The notes: generated by a model not told the origin, from the letters alone. A stretch of DNA of 7,344 bases from an uncultured Massilia sp. (GCA_946886065.1 CAMPHU010000226.1:1-7344), one strand, 5' to 3'; positions 1-6,973 are shown, numbered from the stretch's first letter. Numbers and translations: made by a program.

Positions 1-885
1 CGACTCCATCATCTGGGTCGCGGTGATGGCCAGCTTGTTGGAGGCGCGCGCCATCTGGATCATGCGCTTCTGCAGCGCCGGCACGGCGGCGTTGCCGACT
101 TCGACCGCCAGGTCGCCGCGGGCGACCATGATGCCGTCGGAGGCGTCCAGGATTTCCTGCAGCACCGGAATGGCTTCGGCGCGCTCGATCTTGGCGATCA
201 TCATCGGCTTGTGGCCGTAGGGTTCGCCGGCGATGTTGGCCAGCTGGCGCGCCATTTCCATGTCGGTGGCGTTCTTCGGGAAGGAGATCGCCAGGTAGTC
301 GGCCTGGAAGCTCATCGCGGTCTTGATGTCTTCCATGTCCTTGGCGGTCAGGGCCGGCGCGGTCAGGCCGCCGCCCTGGCGGTTGATGCCCTTGTTGTTC
401 GACAGCTCGCCGCCCACCTTGACGGTGGTGCAGATCTCGTGGCCGTTGACCTTGTCGACGACCAGCACGATCAGGCCGTCGTTCAGCAGCAGCTTGTCGC
501 CCGGCTTGACGTCGCGCGGCAGGGCCTTGTAGTCGAGGCCCACGCGTTCCTGGTTGCCCAGCTCGCCGTTCTCGCCCCATTTCGCGTCCAGGATGAACTT
601 GTCGCCATTGTTCAGGAGGATCTTGCCTTCTTCGAACTTGCCGACCCGGATCTTCGGCCCCTGCATGTCGGCCATGATCGCCACTTCGGTGCCGCATTCG
701 GCGGCGGCGCGGCGCACCAGCGCGGCGCGGTCGATATGGTCCTGGGCCCGCCCATGCGAGAAGTTCAGGCGCACGACGTCGACGCCGGCGCGGATCATTT
801 TCACGAGGATGTCGAAGTCGGTCGACGCCGGGCCGATGGTGGCTACGATCTTGGTGGCGTTGTACAGGGGGCGCGCAGCTTGCAT
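1..885 (-). CDS. pyk: Pyruvate kinase, PykA type (N-terminal 295 residues; C-terminus beyond the window)
   Basis: Catalyses the last step of glycolysis in the cytosol: phosphoenolpyruvate + ADP to pyruvate + ATP. The 295 visible residues cover the N-terminal part of the TIM barrel, the inserted B domain (about 80-175) and the return to the barrel. Landmarks are NFSHG (41-45), DMQGPKIRVG (73-82), SNNKGIN (162-168), the active-site signature MIAKIERAEAI (229-239, catalytic Lys232), MVARGDLAVEVG (253-264) and ITATQMMES (287-295). The GPKIR form and the NNKGIN/GGGL segment match E. coli PykA rather than PykF, which has GPEIR. About 180 C-terminal residues are missing, judging from the usual length near 480. 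The ATG at 885 has an AAGGA Shine-Dalgarno at 895-899, 9 bases upstream. The gene lies 57 bases downstream of pgk with a terminator hairpin between, so it may be read partly from its own promoter. Identity is certain; the PykA subtype is very likely. Confidence 0.97.
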   Translation of the reverse strand, partial: MQAARPLYNATKIVATIGPASTDFDILVKMIRAGVDVVRLNFSHGRAQDHIDRAALVRRAAAECGTEVAIMADMQGPKIRVGKFEEGKILLNNGDKFILDAKWGENGELGNQERVGLDYKALPRDVKPGDKLLLNDGLIVLVVDKVNGHEICTTVKVGGELSNNKGINRQGGGLTAPALTAKDMEDIKTAMSFQADYLAISFPKNATDMEMARQLANIAGEPYGHKPMMIAKIERAEAIPVLQEILDASDGIMVARGDLAVEVGNAAVPALQKRMIQMARASNKLAITATQMMES

Positions 886-906
886 GGGTTGGAATCCTTG
901 ATTCTG

Positions 907-937
907 AAAAGAGAAGCGCAGCTTTCTAAGCTGCGCT
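907..937 (-). terminator. Intrinsic terminator between pgk and pyk
   Basis: A perfect 10-bp inverted repeat (915-924 pairing with 928-937) encloses a 3-base loop. Read on the minus strand, the stem AGCGCAGCTT/AAGCTGCGCT is followed at once by TCTCTTTT. It starts 6 bases after the pgk stop. This fits a Rho-independent terminator or attenuator for pgk transcripts, with a tail broken by two C residues, so readthrough into pyk is plausible. Confidence 0.75.
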
Positions 938-942
938 GGCAC

Positions 943-2148
<1,206 letters not shown>

Positions 2149-2178
2149 TGGTCAGCGGTGAGATAGTGAAAAAACGTC

Positions 2179-2186
2179 ATTGTACA
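2179..2186 (-). promoter_or_regulatory. Possible -10 element for pgk
   Basis: In the 38-base gap between azlD and pgk, the minus strand reads TGTACAAT (2186 to 2179). TACAAT matches the sigma70 -10 hexamer at five of six bases. No good -35 is present at 17 bases: the sequence there is T-rich (GTTTTT, 2207-2202) and lies inside the azlD coding end. A start near 2172 would give a leader of about 25 bases. This is a candidate only. Confidence 0.3.
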
Positions 2187-2531
2187 TTAGGCAGGCGGGC
2201 CAAAAACGTGTAACACGCGCAACAGTGTAAAGACCACCATGCCGAAAACAATCGTCAGGAGCATATTCCGACGCCAGAGGTAAAAACCGAGCGCCGCCAG
2301 GCCGGCGAGCAGCTTCAGGTTCGACCAATCCAGCTGGGTCTGACCTTGGGCGTCGATGAGGATATCCGGCGCGATGATCGCCGCCAGCGCGCAGGCCGGG
2401 GCATAGCGCAGCATCTCCTGTACCCGTGGCGGAATGGTGATGCGGTGCCCGATCAGCCAGAACGAGCTGCGGGTGGCGGCGGTGGCGACGCACAGCACGC
2501 CGATGACGGTCCAGATTTCCCAGTCAGCCAT
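2187..2531 (-). CDS. azlD: AzlD-type small subunit of branched-chain amino acid exporter
   Basis: Inner-membrane protein of 114 residues, the usual size for AzlD (Pfam AzlD family). AzlC and AzlD together form an exporter for branched-chain amino acids and their analogues, shown in the family by Bacillus AzlCD and Corynebacterium BrnFE. The substrate here is inferred from the family. Hydrophobic stretches lie near residues 6-20, 44-58, 73-86 and 89-108. The conserved AzlD core is visible as RSSFWLIG (21-28), IPPRVQEMLRYAP (33-45) and AAIIAPDIL (50-58). The ATG at 2531 has AAAGG (2538-2542) 6 bases upstream and lies inside the end of azlC, with 8 bases shared. This strongly suggests translational coupling and balanced subunit production. 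An upstream extension of the same frame to 2732 is not used, since it runs antiparallel to no known domain and overlaps azlC. Confidence 0.93.
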   Translation of the reverse strand: MADWEIWTVIGVLCVATAATRSSFWLIGHRITIPPRVQEMLRYAPACALAAIIAPDILIDAQGQTQLDWSNLKLLAGLAALGFYLWRRNMLLTIVFGMVVFTLLRVLHVFGPPA

Positions 2532-3270
2532 GATGCGCCTTTCGCTTGGTGAAGGTCTCTTCGATGAACATCGCGACCACCATGCCGACCACGACCGCCA
2601 ACAGCAGGCCCAGCTTGTAGGGCAGCCCGTAGGCCAGCACGGCCACGGCGCCGGCCACGATGACGCCGCACAGGGCGGCATGGTTGATGGTGAGCGGCAC
2701 CATGATGCACAGGATGGCCAGGGTGCCGGCAAAGCCCAGCCCCCATTCGGTGGGCACGGCGCTGCCCAGGAAGATGCCGATCAGGGAACCGATCTGCCAG
2801 GCGAACCAGTTCGGGATCACCAGGGCCTTCAGGTAGGACAGCTTGCCGGGCGCCGGCTCGGCGGTCGGATAGCGCTGCAGGAACATGGCCACGGTCAGGT
2901 CGCCGGACACGTAGCCGAGCAGGAAACGCTGCTTCCAGGGCAGGTGCGCGAAGTGCGGCCCCAGCAGCGCGGAAAAGATCACGAAGCGCAGGTTGACCAC
3001 CAGGGCGGTGGCGAAGATGACCCAGATCGGCGCCTGGGCGGCGATGAGGGGCAGTGACGCGAGCTGGGCGGAACCGGCGAACACCAGCAGGGTCATCCCC
3101 ACGGCCTGGGCCACGCCCAGGCCGCTCTTGACCATGGCGATGCCCACCACCAGGCCCCAGGCGGCGATGCCGAACAGGGTCGGCAGGCCGGTCTTGAAAC
3201 CTTCGTTCCAGGCCTCGCGGTCCTGGCTGCTGCTCGAAGAAGGCAGGCCGGACTGGTCGCCGTCCTTCAT
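2524..3270 (-). CDS. azlC: AzlC-type large subunit of branched-chain amino acid exporter
   Basis: Inner-membrane permease component of the AzlC family, 248 residues from the chosen start. It works with AzlD in export of branched-chain amino acids (family knowledge; specificity not visible). A polar, serine-rich N-terminus (residues 1-25, five serines at 11-15) is followed by an AzlC domain from about 25 to 235. Hydrophobic segments lie near 31-46, 53-78, 82-103, 151-171, 178-200, 202-215 and 220-236. Family motifs are FAGSAQL (64-70), NLRFVIFSALLGP (93-105) and INHAAL (195-200). The C-terminus is basic (TKRKAHHG). I chose ATG 3270 because AGGA (3278-3281) sits 7 bases upstream. An in-frame TTG at 3285 would add five residues but has no such site. 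The stop overlaps the azlD start. The gene is divergent from the zinc-finger gene across 214 bases. Confidence 0.93.
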   Translation of the reverse strand: MKDGDQSGLPSSSSSQDREAWNEGFKTGLPTLFGIAAWGLVVGIAMVKSGLGVAQAVGMTLLVFAGSAQLASLPLIAAQAPIWVIFATALVVNLRFVIFSALLGPHFAHLPWKQRFLLGYVSGDLTVAMFLQRYPTAEPAPGKLSYLKALVIPNWFAWQIGSLIGIFLGSAVPTEWGLGFAGTLAILCIMVPLTINHAALCGVIVAGAVAVLAYGLPYKLGLLLAVVVGMVVAMFIEETFTKRKAHHG

Positions 3271-3484
3271 GTGGTAATCCTGCAACGCCCGGATCGGGCT
3301 GCGGCGCCGGCGGCGGACTGGAAACGCTTGGGTGGGAAACGCATCTGGAGGGTGGAGCCGGGCGTGGCGCGGCAGCGCAAGGGCTCGAATGTGATCAGCC
3401 CGTTATTTTAGCGGCCATTCCGGCAACGAGTGCGAATCCGTTAAAATCCTGTCTTTGCCAAATATTCCTAGCGGAGAGAAACAG
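3271..3484. promoter_or_regulatory. Divergent intergenic region between azlC and the zinc-finger gene
   Basis: These 214 bases hold no convincing gene. The half near azlC is very GC-rich and carries a direct repeat GGAAACGC (3320-3327 and 3335-3342, one and a half helical turns apart). The half near 3400-3465 is clearly AT-richer and is the likely promoter zone. On the plus strand, TAAAAT (3442-3447) resembles a -10 with a poor -35 (TTCCGG, 3418-3423) at 18 bases. On the minus strand, CTAAAATAACGG (3411 to 3400) could serve azlC. A small imperfect inverted repeat, CCGTTA-TTT-TAGCGG, spans 3400-3414. None of these assignments is firm. Confidence 0.4.
3278..3281 (-). promoter_or_regulatory. Shine-Dalgarno that decides the azlC start
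   Basis: AGGA on the minus strand lies 7 bases before ATG 3270. It also falls just inside the alternative TTG-initiated frame at 3285, which argues against that longer start. Confidence 0.6.
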
Positions 3485-3679
3485 ATGAACCAAAAGACGA
3501 TGCCAGTGGTGGAGCTCGAGGCCAAAGACCTGCCGGCATATTGCCCGAATCCGGCAATGCCGCTGTGGTCCTCGCACCCGCGCGTCTTCCTCGACTTCGA
3601 CCACCACGGCGAAGCCAAGTGCCCCTACTGCGGCACCCAGTACCGCCTGGCGCCGGGCACCGTGCTGAAGCACCACTGA
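3485..3679 (+). CDS. Small CHCC zinc-finger protein (NDUFS6-like, zf-CHCC)
   Basis: A 64-residue protein with the CHCC zinc-binding pattern: Cys20, His31, then Cys46 and Cys49 in CPYCG. The spacing and the HPRVFLDFD strand after the histidine match the zf-CHCC domain (Pfam PF10276), which is also the C-terminal domain of the mitochondrial complex I subunit NDUFS6. In Betaproteobacteria such stand-alone proteins are common but their role is not established. I infer zinc binding, not a complex I role, because no nuo gene is in view. The ATG at 3485 has a good GGAGAG site (3473-3478) 6 bases upstream. There is no signal peptide or membrane segment, so it is probably cytosolic. The gene is followed after 37 bases by the YheT-type hydrolase on the same strand, possibly cotranscribed. 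From memory, this gene often sits next to ilvE in Burkholderiales; ilvE is not seen here. Confidence 0.9.
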   Translation: MNQKTMPVVELEAKDLPAYCPNPAMPLWSSHPRVFLDFDHHGEAKCPYCGTQYRLAPGTVLKHH

Positions 3680-3690
3680 TCGCCCCCTTC

Positions 3691-3710
3691 GCGGCGCCCT
3701 CGCGCGCCGC
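3691..3710 (+). other. GC-rich hairpin just before the hydrolase start
   Basis: GCGGCGC (3691-3697) is the reverse complement of GCGCCGC (3704-3710), giving a 7-bp all-GC stem with a 6-base loop. It ends six bases before the ATG at 3717. No T-run follows, so it is not a classical terminator. It could limit ribosome access or protect an mRNA end; this is inference, and GC-rich spacers form such stems by chance. Confidence 0.35.
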
Positions 3711-3716
3711 CCTCAC

Positions 3717-4700
3717 ATGAACTATCGCGCCCCTTCCTGGCTGCCGGGCGGCCACCTGCAGACGATCTACCCGGCGACCTGCGTCGCCAAGCCGGAGGTC
3801 GCCTACCGGCGCGAGCGCTGGCACAGCCAGGACGGCGACTTCATCGACGTCGATTTCGTGGACGGCCAGCCCGGCAAGCCGCTGGTGGTGCTGTTCCACG
3901 GCCTGGAAGGCTCCTCGCACAGCCACTACGCCCGCAGCCTGATGGCGGCCCTGAAGGCGCGCGGCTGGTCGGGCGCCGTGCCGCATTTCCGCGGCTGCTC
4001 GGGCGAGCCGAACCTGGCGCCCCGCTTCTACCACTCGGGCGACGCCCATGAAGTCGACTGGATCGTGCGCAAGCTGCGCGCGCGCCATGCCGGCATCCTG
4101 TACGCCGCCGGCGTTTCGCTGGGCGGCAACGCCCTGCTGCGCTGGCTGGGCGAATCGGGCCACGGCGCCGAGATCGTCGACGGCGCCTGCGCCATCTCGG
4201 CCCCGCTCGACCTGGCGCGCGGCGGCGAAGCACTGTCCTCGGGCTTCAACATGGTCTACACCCGCATGTTCCTGCAGACGCTCAAGCCCAAGTGCCTGGC
4301 CAAGCTGGAGCAGTTCCCCGGCCTGTTCGACCGCGAGGCCCTGATGCGGGCGCGCGACCTGTACGCCTTCGACAACGTGGTGACGGCGCCGCTGCACGGC
4401 TACCGCGACACCGACGACTACTGGCACCGCGCCAGCGCCCGGCACGTGCTGGACGCGATCACGGTGCCGACCCTGGTGCTGAACGCGCGCAACGATCCCT
4501 TCCTGCCCGGCGCGCATTTGCCGCAGCGCGCATCGCAGGCGGTGACCCTGGAGTATCCGGAGCACGGCGGCCATGTCGGCTTCGCGGCGGGCCCCTTCCC
4601 GGGACGGATCGACTGGCTGCCGCAAAAAATCCTGCATTTCTTCGACCAGCTTGCCGCCACCCGCGCGCCGGATGCCGTGCAAGTGTGCGATGCTGGCTAA
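3717..4700 (+). CDS. yheT: YheT-family alpha/beta hydrolase
   Basis: A 327-residue alpha/beta-fold hydrolase of the YheT/COG0429 group, close in length to E. coli YheT (about 340) and sharing its diagnostic strings. These include the GGHLQTIYP lead (11-19; E. coli has NPHLQTMLP), DGDFIDVDF (39-47), HGLEGSSHSHYA (61-72), HFRGCSGEPN (90-99), YHSG (105-108), GVSLGGN (132-138), NARNDPF (256-262) and EHGGHVGF (282-289). The predicted catalytic triad is Ser134, Asp260 and His286, with the oxyanion region at HGLEG. Relatives are annotated as esterases or lipases, but the physiological substrate is unknown. No signal peptide is visible, so it is likely cytosolic. No Shine-Dalgarno precedes ATG 3717, and a GC hairpin lies just upstream, so expression may be low. 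It is followed after 16 bases by an uncharacterised gene, which suggests one transcript and possibly a shared role. Confidence 0.93.
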   Translation: MNYRAPSWLPGGHLQTIYPATCVAKPEVAYRRERWHSQDGDFIDVDFVDGQPGKPLVVLFHGLEGSSHSHYARSLMAALKARGWSGAVPHFRGCSGEPNLAPRFYHSGDAHEVDWIVRKLRARHAGILYAAGVSLGGNALLRWLGESGHGAEIVDGACAISAPLDLARGGEALSSGFNMVYTRMFLQTLKPKCLAKLEQFPGLFDREALMRARDLYAFDNVVTAPLHGYRDTDDYWHRASARHVLDAITVPTLVLNARNDPFLPGAHLPQRASQAVTLEYPEHGGHVGFAAGPFPGRIDWLPQKILHFFDQLAATRAPDAVQVCDAG

Positions 4701-4706
4701 CGCATT

Positions 4707-4710
4707 GGAG
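4707..4710 (+). promoter_or_regulatory. Shine-Dalgarno that favours GTG 4717 for the next gene
   Basis: GGAG lies 6 bases before GTG 4717 and just after the hydrolase stop. The upstream in-frame ATG at 4690 and TTG at 4705 have no comparable site. Confidence 0.55.
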
Positions 4711-4716
4711 CGCCCC

Positions 4717-5304
4717 GTGGACGACATCGTAAAACAGGCAATGGCCAAGTGGCCGAACGTGCCGCACTGCTACGGCTGGCTGGCGCTGGATGCGCGCGGC
4801 GGCTGGCGCATGCGCGACGAAGCCGCCCAGCGCGCCAATGCGCCGGGCGACCGGCTGACCAACCCGGCCCTGGTGGGCTTCATCAACCGCAACTACCTGC
4901 ACGACGAGCGCGGCAACTGGTATTTCCAGAACGGGCCGCAGCGCGTCTACGTCAACCTGGAAGCGACGCCCTTCATCGCGCGCACCGACCCGCAGCAGGG
5001 ACTGGTACTGCAGACGGGGCAAGTGCTGACCCAGGTCGAACGGGTATTCCTGCTCGATTCCGGCGCGCTGCTGTTCCAGGCGGGCGAGGTGGTGGCGCAG
5101 CTGGACGACCGCGACATGGCGCAGGTGCTGGGCATGCTCGAACTGGATGGCCGGCCGGCCTCGGACGAAGCGGTGATGGCGTGGCTGGACAAGGGCGCCG
5201 GCGCGTTGGCGCTGCCGTGGAATGGCGCCCGCATCGCGCTCGAACGCCTCGGCGCGGCCGAAGCGCCGCAGCGCTTCGGCTATCAGGCAAGGCCGAGCGC
5301 CTGA
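4717..5304 (+). CDS. Uncharacterised conserved protein paired with the YheT hydrolase
   Basis: A 195-residue protein that I cannot assign a function. It may belong to one of the betaproteobacterial DUF families (DUF2944/DUF2946 come to mind), but I recall this only loosely. It lacks a signal peptide, membrane segments and cysteine pairs (single Cys18). The N-terminal third is rich in aromatics: WPNVPHCYGW (12-21), W30, FINRNY (55-60) and NWYFQNGPQRVYV (67-79). The middle (98-130) looks beta-rich, and the C-terminal part (131-160 and 170-182) helical. I chose GTG 4717 (MDDIVKQAMAKW) because GGAG sits 6 bases upstream. ATG 4690 would add nine residues and overlap the hydrolase by 11 bases, without a Shine-Dalgarno. 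The tight spacing after yheT suggests cotranscription and coupling. The stop codon is two bases from that of the convergent protease gene. It is clearly a real gene: codon bias matches its neighbours and no competing frame has domain content. Confidence 0.82.
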   Translation: MDDIVKQAMAKWPNVPHCYGWLALDARGGWRMRDEAAQRANAPGDRLTNPALVGFINRNYLHDERGNWYFQNGPQRVYVNLEATPFIARTDPQQGLVLQTGQVLTQVERVFLLDSGALLFQAGEVVAQLDDRDMAQVLGMLELDGRPASDEAVMAWLDKGAGALALPWNGARIALERLGAAEAPQRFGYQARPSA

Positions 5305-5330
5305 GCTCAGCGCTCCTTCTCTTCTTCCTT
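5295..5330 (+). terminator. Terminator-like hairpin spanning both convergent stop codons
   Basis: GAGCGC (5295-5300) pairs with GCGCTC (5310-5315). Inside it, TG (5302-5303) can pair with CA (5308-5309) after a single bulged C, leaving an AGCT loop. On the plus strand an unbroken pyrimidine run follows, from CCTTCTCTTCTTCC onward, with about half T residues. This could end the yheT transcript, though the tail is weak. On the minus strand no T-tail follows. The pyrimidine run is also explained by the Glu/Lys-rich end of the protease gene on the other strand. Confidence 0.35.
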
Positions 5331-6896
5331 CTCCGCCTTCTGGCGCGCCTGCAGCTCGCGCTCGCGCGCATCGATCACCGCCTGGTCGTAGAACGACACG
5401 TCCTTCGCCTTGCGCGCCAGGTTGAGCTGCTCGACCGCTGCCGGCAGCGCGCCGGCCAGCACATAGGATTCGGCCAGCGACATGTGCTGCAAGGCGATCT
5501 TGCCCTGCCTGGCATAGGCCTTGGCCAGCAGGTCGTGCAGCTTGGTCTCTTCGCGGTACTGCTGGACCTGGTCGCGCAGGTAGCGCGCCGCCTCGTCCAG
5601 CTTGCCGGCCGCCACCAGCACTTCGGCGTACTGGTGCGCGATCGCGCGCGACAGCGGGAAGCGCTGGCGCGCCTGTTCCGCCTCCTGCACCGCCTGCTGC
5701 AGGACTTCCGGCGGCTGGCCCTGGGCCATCTTGATCTCGAGCGACAGGCCGGCAAGGATCGTGGCGCCGTCGCCCACGTTCGGCGCGCTGGTGAACACGC
5801 CTTCGCGCGGCTTGACGGTGGCGCGCGCCTTGTCGAGCCAGCCCTGGGCGCCGGCCAGGTCGCCCTGGCGCAGCGCCAGGTAGGCCAGCCCGTACTGGGC
5901 GCTGGCCTGCTGCTGGCGGTGGCTTTCCTTGAGCTGGGTCTCGAAGGCCGCCTTCGCTTCGCGCCTCCCCTGCTCGCTCAGGTCCTGCAGCACGCGGGTG
6001 CGCGCCCGCACCAGGTGGAAGTCGAGGCTGTCGATGCGCTGCTTCTTGGGGATCTCGCGGATGCGCGCCTGCATGTCGGTGATGCGCTCCTGGGTCAGCG
6101 GGTGGCTGCTCAGGTTGCTCAGGCCGGCCGGCAGTTCGCCATACAGCTTGCTCGCGCTTTGCAGGCGCCGGAAGAAGGCCACGATGCCGGTGGTGTCGTA
6201 GCCGCCCTTCTCCATGATCTGGAAGCCGACCCGGTCGGCCTCGCGCTCGGCGTCGCGGCTGAAGTTCAGCTGGCGCTGGATCGCCAGGCCCTGGCCACCC
6301 ATCAGCACGCCCATCGCCGCGTCCGAGCTGGCCTTGGCGGCCAGCGCCGCCAGGATCATCGCCGCCAGCGGCAGCAGCACGTCCTGCTTCTGCTGGCCCA
6401 GCATGCGCGCGATGTGGCGCTGCGACACGTGGCCGATCTCGTGCGACATGACGCCGGCCAGTTCGGATTCGGTCTGGGCGGCGATGATCAGGCCCGAGTG
6501 GGCGCCGATGAAGCCGCCGGGCAGCGCGAAGGCGTTGAGGGCGGCGTCGCGCACGGCGAAGAACTGGAAATCGGCATTGGTCTCGCCGCGCGCGCCGGGG
6601 ACGACGGTGACGAGGGCGTTGCCGAAATTGTTCAGGTATTCGAAGATGACTTCGTCGTCGAGGTAATCGCGGTCGCGCCGGATGTCGCGCATGATTTCCT
6701 CGCCCAGCTTGCGCTCGAGCACGGGCGACAGGTCGCCGCGCGCGGTGTCGCCGAGCGTGGGCAGGCGGGTGCTGTCGGGTTTCTGGAGCGGTTCCGCCGG
6801 CGCCGCAATGGCGAACGCGGCCGACGTGCAGAGGGCCAGGACAGTCAATGCGGGGCGCCAGCGGCGCGCTTTGGCTGGTCGGGAGCGTAGTTTCAC
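5307..6896 (-). CDS. bepA: Periplasmic M48 metalloprotease with C-terminal TPRs, BepA/YfgC type
   Basis: A 529-residue zinc protease. An Arg-rich n-region and hydrophobic core (residues 16-32) form a Sec signal peptide, with likely cleavage around 29-32. The M48 domain (about 55-285) has zinc motif HEIGH (152-156, catalytic Glu153) and third ligand Glu217 in EREAD. His265 in SSHPLT corresponds to the His-switch seen in E. coli BepA. A hydrophobic stretch at 172-204 fits the family's membrane-associated loop. From about 325 to 500 come TPR-like helical repeats (for example [17 protein letters not shown] and [18 protein letters not shown]), then a highly charged tail (511-529, ending [10 protein letters not shown]). 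In E. coli, BepA degrades stalled LptD and BamA and aids outer-membrane assembly; the same role here is inference. The start is GTG 6896, with GGAGG (6909-6913) 12 bases upstream, which is a long spacing. It is divergent from moaC and convergent with the uncharacterised gene. Confidence 0.93.
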   Translation of the reverse strand: MKLRSRPAKARRWRPALTVLALCTSAAFAIAAPAEPLQKPDSTRLPTLGDTARGDLSPVLERKLGEEIMRDIRRDRDYLDDEVIFEYLNNFGNALVTVVPGARGETNADFQFFAVRDAALNAFALPGGFIGAHSGLIIAAQTESELAGVMSHEIGHVSQRHIARMLGQQKQDVLLPLAAMILAALAAKASSDAAMGVLMGGQGLAIQRQLNFSRDAEREADRVGFQIMEKGGYDTTGIVAFFRRLQSASKLYGELPAGLSNLSSHPLTQERITDMQARIREIPKKQRIDSLDFHLVRARTRVLQDLSEQGRREAKAAFETQLKESHRQQQASAQYGLAYLALRQGDLAGAQGWLDKARATVKPREGVFTSAPNVGDGATILAGLSLEIKMAQGQPPEVLQQAVQEAEQARQRFPLSRAIAHQYAEVLVAAGKLDEAARYLRDQVQQYREETKLHDLLAKAYARQGKIALQHMSLAESYVLAGALPAAVEQLNLARKAKDVSFYDQAVIDARERELQARQKAEKEEEKER

Positions 6897-6973
6897 AATG
6901 CTATGATACCTCCATCCGCGCGCAACTTGCTGCCCTGCGAACCACTTTGTTTCCCCAAATTATCGACCTTGCA
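6897..6973. promoter_or_regulatory. Divergent intergenic region between bepA and moaC
   Basis: This 77-base gap must serve both genes unless control lies within them. On the plus strand TGCTATGAT (6899-6907) is a good extended -10 for moaC, giving a leader of about 60 bases. A second AT-rich patch (AAATTAT, 6957-6963) sits 10 bases before the moaC ATG. The minus strand carries GGAGG at 6909-6913 for bepA. I see no convincing -35 for either direction. Confidence 0.45.

Noticed and set aside
2207..2217. Odd palindrome CGTGT-A-ACACG near the end of azlD
   Set aside because: It lies in coding sequence, is short, has a one-base centre, and no T-run or second copy is seen.
2152..2493. Minus-strand frame of 113 codons overlapping azlD
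   Set aside because: It is out of frame with azlD, which has clear family motifs and coupling to azlC. It has no upstream ribosome site or family resemblance.
3271..3285. TTG at 3285 as the azlC start
   Set aside because: It adds only five residues, has no ribosome site, and itself contains the AGGA that fits ATG 3270.
3468..4748. Open frame of about 426 codons on the minus strand opposite yheT
   Set aside because: It is antisense to a hydrolase with all its catalytic motifs, and no recognisable domain is seen in the translation.
6820..6835. Lipobox (LALC, residues 20-23) in the BepA-like signal peptide
   Set aside because: The residue before Cys is Leu instead of Gly, Ala or Ser, and a normal AxA cleavage site follows, so a Sec-cleaved soluble protein is more likely.
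6840..6870. Twin-arginine export motif (ARRWRPAL) at the protease N-terminus
   Set aside because: The RR pair lacks the usual hydrophobic residues at +2/+3 (here Arg and Pro follow Trp). Zinc proteases of this family use Sec.
4749..6890. Open frame of about 710 codons on the plus strand spanning the uncharacterised gene and the antisense of bepA
   Set aside because: It crosses a real gene in another frame and then runs antisense to the M48 protease. The composition is arginine, alanine and leucine repeats typical of shadow frames.
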